From: Agathobaculum sp. Marseille-P7918
Lineage (GTDB): Bacteria; Bacillota; Clostridia; Oscillospirales; Butyricicoccaceae
DNA: 64,000 nt
Assembly: GCF_900625105.1 (NCBI RefSeq)
Contig: NZ_UYYD01000004.1
Location: 1-64,000 of the forward strand
Reading direction: 5' to 3'
The notes under the pieces are model-generated. The model was not told where the DNA came from. It ran no database searches and saw only the letters and a list, made by a program, of their open reading frames with translations. Within the stretch, counting starts at the first letter, position 1. Every line of letters starts with the position of its first letter. This document shows, one piece after another, positions 59,132-64,000 of the stretch. The position numbers and the translations under genes are program-made.

Positions 59132-60184
59132 ATGAAACAGACCAAACAGATCATGGTGCGGGATGTGCCCATCGGCGGCGGCGCGCCGATCGCGGTGCAG
59201 TCGATGACGAATACAGACACACGCGACGCGAAAGCGACGCTCGCGCAGATCCGCGCGCTGGCGGAGGCCGGCTGCGATATTGTGCGCTGTGCCGTGCCGG
59301 ACGCACAGGCGGCCGAGGCGCTCAAAGAAATCTGCGCGAAGTCGCCCATCCCGGTCGTGGCGGATATCCATTTTGACTATCGGCTCGCGCTCGCGTCCAT
59401 TGAGGCGGGCGTGGATAAGATCCGCTTAAACCCCGGCAACATTGGCGGCGCGGACCGCGTGCACGCGGTCGTGCAGGCGGCGAAGGCGCGTAAAATCCCG
59501 ATCCGCATCGGCGTCAACTCGGGTTCGGTCGAAAAGCATATTCTTGAAAAATACGGCAGCCCGACACCCGAGGCGATGGTTGAGTCCGCGCTCTATCACG
59601 TTGGTCTGCTGAACGACTGCGGCTTTGACGATATCTGCATTTCGATCAAGTCGTCGTCCGTGCCGTACACCATGCAGGCTTATCTGCTGGCAAGCGAAAA
59701 GACGAACTATCCGCTCCACCTCGGCGTGACCGAGGCGGGCACTGAGTACATGGGCACGATCAAGTCCGCGGCCGGCATCGGCGGCCTGCTCGCGCTGGGC
59801 GTGGGCGACACCATCCGCGTGTCGCTGACCGATGATCCGGTCAAGGAGATTTACGCGGCCAAGGCGATTTTGAAGGCGGTCGGCCGCGCGGAGGACGGCA
59901 TCAACGTCGTTTCCTGCCCGACCTGCGGGCGCACGCGCATCGACCTGATCGGCATCGCCAAGGAAGTCGAGCAGCGCTGCATGGACATCCACGGCAAAAA
60001 GCTCAAAGTGGCCGTGATGGGCTGCGCGGTCAACGGCCCGGGCGAGGCGCGCGAAGCCGATCTCGGCATCGCGGGCGGCGACGGCGTCGGCCTGATCTTC
60101 CGCAAGGGGGAGATCATCAAAAAGGTACCGCAGGAGCAGCTGGTGGACGCGCTGATGGAGGAGATCAAGCATTTTGGAGCATAA
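59132..60184 (+). CDS. ispG: 4-hydroxy-3-methylbut-2-enyl diphosphate synthase
   Basis: 350-residue [4Fe-4S] enzyme of the MEP pathway. PIAVQSMTNTDTRD, ADIHFDYRLALASIEAGVDKIRLNPGNIG and the cluster ligands CPTCGR and GCAVNGPGEA are clear. Two in-frame ATGs: one (59126) overlaps the rseP stop with only 3 bases to GGGAGG, the other (59132) has the better 9-base spacing and is used here. Confidence 0.95.
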   Translation: MKQTKQIMVRDVPIGGGAPIAVQSMTNTDTRDAKATLAQIRALAEAGCDIVRCAVPDAQAAEALKEICAKSPIPVVADIHFDYRLALASIEAGVDKIRLNPGNIGGADRVHAVVQAAKARKIPIRIGVNSGSVEKHILEKYGSPTPEAMVESALYHVGLLNDCGFDDICISIKSSSVPYTMQAYLLASEKTNYPLHLGVTEAGTEYMGTIKSAAGIGGLLALGVGDTIRVSLTDDPVKEIYAAKAILKAVGRAEDGINVVSCPTCGRTRIDLIGIAKEVEQRCMDIHGKKLKVAVMGCAVNGPGEAREADLGIAGGDGVGLIFRKGEIIKKVPQEQLVDALMEEIKHFGA

Positions 60185-60202
60185 TCCGGAGGAACGGTCA
60201 AA

Positions 60203-63200
60203 TTGGCTGGCAAACTGATAGACTTATTTCAAAACTGCAAATGGACGGAAGAAGAACAGCACCTTGCCTCGGGCGAGGTGCGTTCTCTCGCGTTTGGGGA
60301 TAATAACACGGTGATGGTGGTCGAACTGGGCCTGAAACGGGTCATCAGCCGAAAAACCATCGCGAAAGCGGAAAAACAGATCGCAAAACAGTACGGTCTG
60401 CACCGTGTGTGCATCGAACCGCGCTATTCCATGCCGGATGGGTTGACGGTGGAGTACATCCGCTCGCTGTATGAGGATATGGCATATCGCATGCCGTCCG
60501 CGCGCGGGCTGCTCGACTGCGGCAAATGGGAGTATGCGGACGGCGCGCTGCAAATCCCGATGGACGAGGTGAGCGAAAAGCATTTTGCGGGCGCGCTGCG
60601 CCATCTGGAAGCGCGCATCCTGCGCGAACTGGGCCGGCCGTGTCCGGTGCATGCGGTGTGCGTGGAGGTTTGCGACTGCGCGCCGGCGTCTGAAGCACCG
60701 CAGCGTGAGGAGATCCTGCACAAAGCGATCGAACAGGCCGCAGCGGAAGCGACTGCCGTGCCCAAGCCGAAAAAGCCGCGTCCCGCGCCCAAACCGGAGC
60801 ATACCGGCTATCAGCGCCCGCGTACGGAAAAGGTGCGCGAGGACGACCTGATCTTCGGCAAGCTGATGCAGGACCCGATCATTTCGGTCAACGAGGCGAT
60901 CGCGGCCTACGATATGGTCACCATTCAGGGCGAGGTGTTCTTCACCGACAACAAGGACATCCACAGCAAGAAAACCGGCAAGGACTACGTCAAGATCGCA
61001 TTTGATATGACCGACCGCACCAATTCCGTGCGCGTGTCCAAGTTCCTTGCCGCGGATAAGGCGGGCGATACCGCATCCAAGATCAAGAACGGCCTGTACT
61101 GCACGGTGCAGGGCAAGATGGTGTACGATACCTATGCCAAGGAGATGGTGCTCGAGCCGACCGGCATCGTCAAGGCGAAAAAGCCCGTCCGGCAGGATAA
61201 GGCCGAGGGGATGAAGCGTGTCGAGCTGCATCTGCACACCAATATGAGTGCGATGGACGGCATGTCCTCGACCGCGTCGCTGCTGTGCCGCGCGGCGCAG
61301 TGGGGGCACCGTGCCATGGCGATCACCGACCACGGCGTCGCGCAGGCCTTCCCGGAAGCGCTGCATGCGCAGGAAGGCAAGCAGAAGGACATCATCGGGG
61401 ACATGAAGATCATCTATGGTATTGAGGCGTATTATGTCAACGATGAGGACACGCTGTCCGTTGTGCGCGGCAAGTCGGAGGAGCCGCTGACCGGCACATT
61501 TATCGTCTTTGACCTTGAGACCACCGGCCTCAATCCCGCGAGTGAGGAAATCACCGAGATTGCGGCGGTACGCGTCGTAGACGGCGCGATTCAGGACGCT
61601 TTCCAGACCTATGTCAACCCGCACAAGCCGATTCCCGAGGAGATCACCAAGCTGACCGGCATTTCGGATGAGACGGTCGCAAACGCGCCCGAGCTTGCCG
61701 AAGCCGTGCCCAAGTTCCTTGCGTGGGCGGGCGAGGGCAAGTATCCGCTTGTCGCGCACAACGCGGGCTTTGATATGGGCTTTCTGCGCACGGCCTGCAA
61801 GCGGCTCGCCATCGAGCGGGAATTCACCGCGATCGATACGCTGGAAATGAGCCGCCTGATGCTGCCGCACTTGCATAAGTTCAAGCTGAACATTCTGGCA
61901 AAAGAATTGGCCGTCGGCCCGTTCGAGCATCACCGCGCAAGCGAGGATGCGGCGGTGCTGGGACGTATTTTTGTAAAACTGCTGGCGAGGCTGAAAGACG
62001 AGATGCACGCGGTCACCACGGCGGACATTAACCCTGTCCTCGCCGCGACGACCGACCGCAAAAACAAGCTGAAAAACCTGCCGCGCTATCACTTCATCAT
62101 TCTGGTGCAGAATCAGGCGGGCCTGAGAAACTTGTATCAGCTGATTTCCAAGAGTTTTCTCGAGTATTACAACAAGCGGCCGATCATGCCGCGAAGCGAG
62201 CTGATTCGCCACCGCGAAGGGCTGATCTTCGGCTCGGCATGCGAGGCGGGTGAGGGGTTCCGCGCGCTGACCGGCGGCGCGGAGTGGGATGAGCTCAAGC
62301 GGCTCGCGTCCTTCTATGATTATCTGGAGATTCAGCCGATCGGCAATAACAAGTTCATGGTTGCGAAAGGTATGGCTAAGGATGACGAGCAGCTGCGCGA
62401 CTGGAACCGCGACATCCTGCGGCTCGCCGACGAGCTGGGCAAGCCCTGCTGCGCGACCGGTGACGTGCACTTCCTCGAACCCGAGGATGAGGCCTTCCGC
62501 CGCATCCTGATGGCGGGGCAGGGCTTCGGTGACGCGGACAATCAGGCGCCGCTGTACTTTAAGTCCACCGACGAGATGCTCAAAGAGTTTTCTTATCTGG
62601 GCGAGGACCGCGCGTATGAGGTCGTCGTCAAGAATACCAATATGATCGCGGACCGGTGCGATGTCATCCGTCCGGTGCCGCGTGAAAACTATCCGCCGCA
62701 TATCGACGGCTGCGAGGACGACCTGCGCAACATGTGTTACGAAAAAGCCAAGCGTATCTATGGCGACCCGCTGCCCGAGATCGTGCAGGCGCGGCTCGAC
62801 CGCGAGCTGAATTCCATCATCGGCAACGGCTACGCGGTCATGTACATCATCGCGCAGAAGCTGGTGACCAAGTCGCTCGCGGACGGTTATCTAGTCGGCT
62901 CGCGTGGTTCGGTCGGCTCGTCGCTTGCGGCGTTTATGTCGGATATCACCGAGGTTAATTCGCTTGCGCCGCATTACCTGTGCCCGGATGACAAATACGT
63001 CGAGTGGCACGAGGAATACTCCTGCGGCGTCGATCTGCCGGACAAGATTTGTCCCAAGTGCGGCAAGCCGCTCACCAAGCAGGGCTTCAACATCCCGTTC
63101 GAGACCTTCCTCGGTTTCGAGGGCGACAAGGTGCCTGATATCGACCTGAATTTCGCGGGCGAATATCAGTCGCGCATTCATTGGTACACGGGCGAGATTT

Positions 63201-64000
63201 TCGGTCACGACCATGTGTTCCGCGCGGGCACGATTGGCACGGTGGCGGAAAAGACGGCCTACGGCTATGTCAAAAAGTACATGGATGAGCGCGGCATCGA
63301 GTGCTCGCGTGCCGAGGAAAACCGCCTTGCCGCGGGCTGCACGGGCGTGCGCCGCACGTCGGGACAGCATCCCGGCGGCGTCGTCGTTGTGCCAAAGGAA
63401 ATCGAGATTTATGACGTCTGCCCGGTGCAGCATCCGGCGGACGACCCGGATTCGGATATCATCACCACCCATTTTGAATATCACTCGATCGACGCGAATT
63501 TGCTCAAGCTCGACGAGCTGGGACACGATGATCCGACCATGATCAAGCACCTTGAAAATTTAACCGGCGTCAACGCGCAAGAGATTCCGCTGGACGACCC
63601 GGAGACCATGAGCCTGTTCCATTCGTGCAAGGCGCTGCGCTACACCGGAGAAAACCCGGACACCGACCCGATTCTGGGCGACCTCGGTTGTTTGGCGGTG
63701 CCCGAGTTCGGCACCAAGTTCGTGCGCGGCATGGTCAAGGAGACGCATCCCTCGACGTTTGCCGAGCTGGTTTCGATTTCCGGCCTGTCGCACGGCACGG
63801 ACGTATGGTTGGGCAACGCGGCCGAGCTGGTGCGCCAGGGGATTCCGCTGTCCGGCTGTATCTGCTGCCGTGATGATATTATGAACTACCTGATTTTGCA
63901 GGGCGTGCAGCCCAAACTGTCGTTCAAGACGATGGAGTCGGTGCGTAAGGGCAAGGGCTTGACCGAGGAAATGGAAGCGGCCATGCGCGAGCAGAACGTG
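60203..64000 (+). CDS. polC: DNA polymerase III subunit alpha, PolC type (3' end outside window)
   Basis: Replicative polymerase of low-GC Gram-positives. 1266 codons are open to the window edge. Order: N-terminal domain, OB fold (about 235-330), PHP domain starting RVELHLHTNMSAMDG (about 341) split by the DEDD exonuclease (FDLETTG near 435, HNAGFDMGFL, HHRASEDAAV), second PHP part, then the polymerase domain with RGSVGSSLAAFMSDI, a zinc finger (CGVDLPDK, CPKCGK near 935-950) and PDIDLNF (catalytic Asp pair near 978). TTG start behind CCGGAGGA, 18 bases after ispG. Complete gene would be about 1450 codons. Confidence 0.96.
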   Translation, partial: MAGKLIDLFQNCKWTEEEQHLASGEVRSLAFGDNNTVMVVELGLKRVISRKTIAKAEKQIAKQYGLHRVCIEPRYSMPDGLTVEYIRSLYEDMAYRMPSARGLLDCGKWEYADGALQIPMDEVSEKHFAGALRHLEARILRELGRPCPVHAVCVEVCDCAPASEAPQREEILHKAIEQAAAEATAVPKPKKPRPAPKPEHTGYQRPRTEKVREDDLIFGKLMQDPIISVNEAIAAYDMVTIQGEVFFTDNKDIHSKKTGKDYVKIAFDMTDRTNSVRVSKFLAADKAGDTASKIKNGLYCTVQGKMVYDTYAKEMVLEPTGIVKAKKPVRQDKAEGMKRVELHLHTNMSAMDGMSSTASLLCRAAQWGHRAMAITDHGVAQAFPEALHAQEGKQKDIIGDMKIIYGIEAYYVNDEDTLSVVRGKSEEPLTGTFIVFDLETTGLNPASEEITEIAAVRVVDGAIQDAFQTYVNPHKPIPEEITKLTGISDETVANAPELAEAVPKFLAWAGEGKYPLVAHNAGFDMGFLRTACKRLAIEREFTAIDTLEMSRLMLPHLHKFKLNILAKELAVGPFEHHRASEDAAVLGRIFVKLLARLKDEMHAVTTADINPVLAATTDRKNKLKNLPRYHFIILVQNQAGLRNLYQLISKSFLEYYNKRPIMPRSELIRHREGLIFGSACEAGEGFRALTGGAEWDELKRLASFYDYLEIQPIGNNKFMVAKGMAKDDEQLRDWNRDILRLADELGKPCCATGDVHFLEPEDEAFRRILMAGQGFGDADNQAPLYFKSTDEMLKEFSYLGEDRAYEVVVKNTNMIADRCDVIRPVPRENYPPHIDGCEDDLRNMCYEKAKRIYGDPLPEIVQARLDRELNSIIGNGYAVMYIIAQKLVTKSLADGYLVGSRGSVGSSLAAFMSDITEVNSLAPHYLCPDDKYVEWHEEYSCGVDLPDKICPKCGKPLTKQGFNIPFETFLGFEGDKVPDIDLNFAGEYQSRIHWYTGEIFGHDHVFRAGTIGTVAEKTAYGYVKKYMDERGIECSRAEENRLAAGCTGVRRTSGQHPGGVVVVPKEIEIYDVCPVQHPADDPDSDIITTHFEYHSIDANLLKLDELGHDDPTMIKHLENLTGVNAQEIPLDDPETMSLFHSCKALRYTGENPDTDPILGDLGCLAVPEFGTKFVRGMVKETHPSTFAELVSISGLSHGTDVWLGNAAELVRQGIPLSGCICCRDDIMNYLILQGVQPKLSFKTMESVRKGKGLTEEMEAAMREQNV

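Noticed and set aside
60224-62701. 825-codon minus-strand frame opposite polC
   Set aside because: It is the antisense of a clear polymerase gene; the G/C-rich third positions of polC leave the reverse strand open. Arg/His/Gln-rich composition is typical of such shadows.

Overview
The window is a GC-rich (visibly above 55 % G+C), densely packed chromosomal segment of an anaerobic low-oxygen Firmicute, most probably a clostridial (Oscillospirales / former Clostridium cluster IV type) gut or gut-like bacterium. Reasons: PolC-type replicase, split two-subunit transketolase, rubrerythrin plus a PerR-type repressor, ZapA, an mreC-mreD-mrdA-minD-mgsA cell-shape block, MurNAc-amidase and L-Ala-D/L-Glu epimerase/PepV peptide recycling genes, strong GGAGG ribosome binding sites and sigma-A promoters with 17-base spacers. 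I cannot name the species from sequence alone. No CRISPR array, insertion sequence or recognisable prophage is present; one lone phage-like amidase is.

Layout. 1-1100: end of an rrn operon, 23S 3' end, tRNA-Lys, tRNA-Glu, 5S rRNA, then tRNA-Asn, a CAU tRNA, tRNA-Asp and tRNA-Thr. 1.1-20.5 kb: small convergent and divergent units: cysK, a GH3 lipoprotein, gluQ, an SPFH/small membrane protein/ribbon-helix-helix operon behind a palindromic operator, a GerMN lipoprotein-like protein, perR-rbr, a hemolysin-III homologue, a polysaccharide deacetylase, a DUF1836-ybaK-nitrilase-thiE operon, a second cysK-like gene, an amidase, a dipeptide recycling pair (epimerase and PepV) divergent from a DUF819 membrane protein, a ferredoxin-type protein with a Crp/Fnr-like site, mnmM and two tandem zinc-ribbon membrane proteins. 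20.5-27.5 kb: minus-strand operons putP-MBL-DUF3006-lysA and proB-orf50-proA-CYTH. 27.7-41.2 kb: plus-strand core genes zapA, U32 protease, maf, mreC, mreD, mrdA, minD, an MgsA-like protein, hisS, a small membrane protein, aspS and an LTA-synthase-like sulfatase.

41.3-53.8 kb is an accessory catabolic island: a sodium/solute symporter with a translated-looking leader ORF, a VOC/glyoxalase protein, iolD and iolB (minus strand), an AraC activator, a DeoR repressor, both transketolase halves, malic enzyme and iolE. It holds the inositol steps that lead to 2-deoxy-5-keto-gluconate (IolE, IolD, IolB) but not the kinase IolC or aldolase IolJ that normally follow. Transketolase chemistry on that keto acid would release 3-hydroxy-4-oxobutanoate (malate semialdehyde); after oxidation malic enzyme would take it to pyruvate. 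I propose this transketolase/malic-enzyme route as the most interesting hypothesis in the window. It is inference; the missing genes may simply lie elsewhere.

53.9-64 kb: the classical pyrH-frr-uppS-cdsA-dxr-rseP-ispG-polC string (nucleotide, ribosome recycling, isoprenoid and envelope functions), with polC cut off by the window end.
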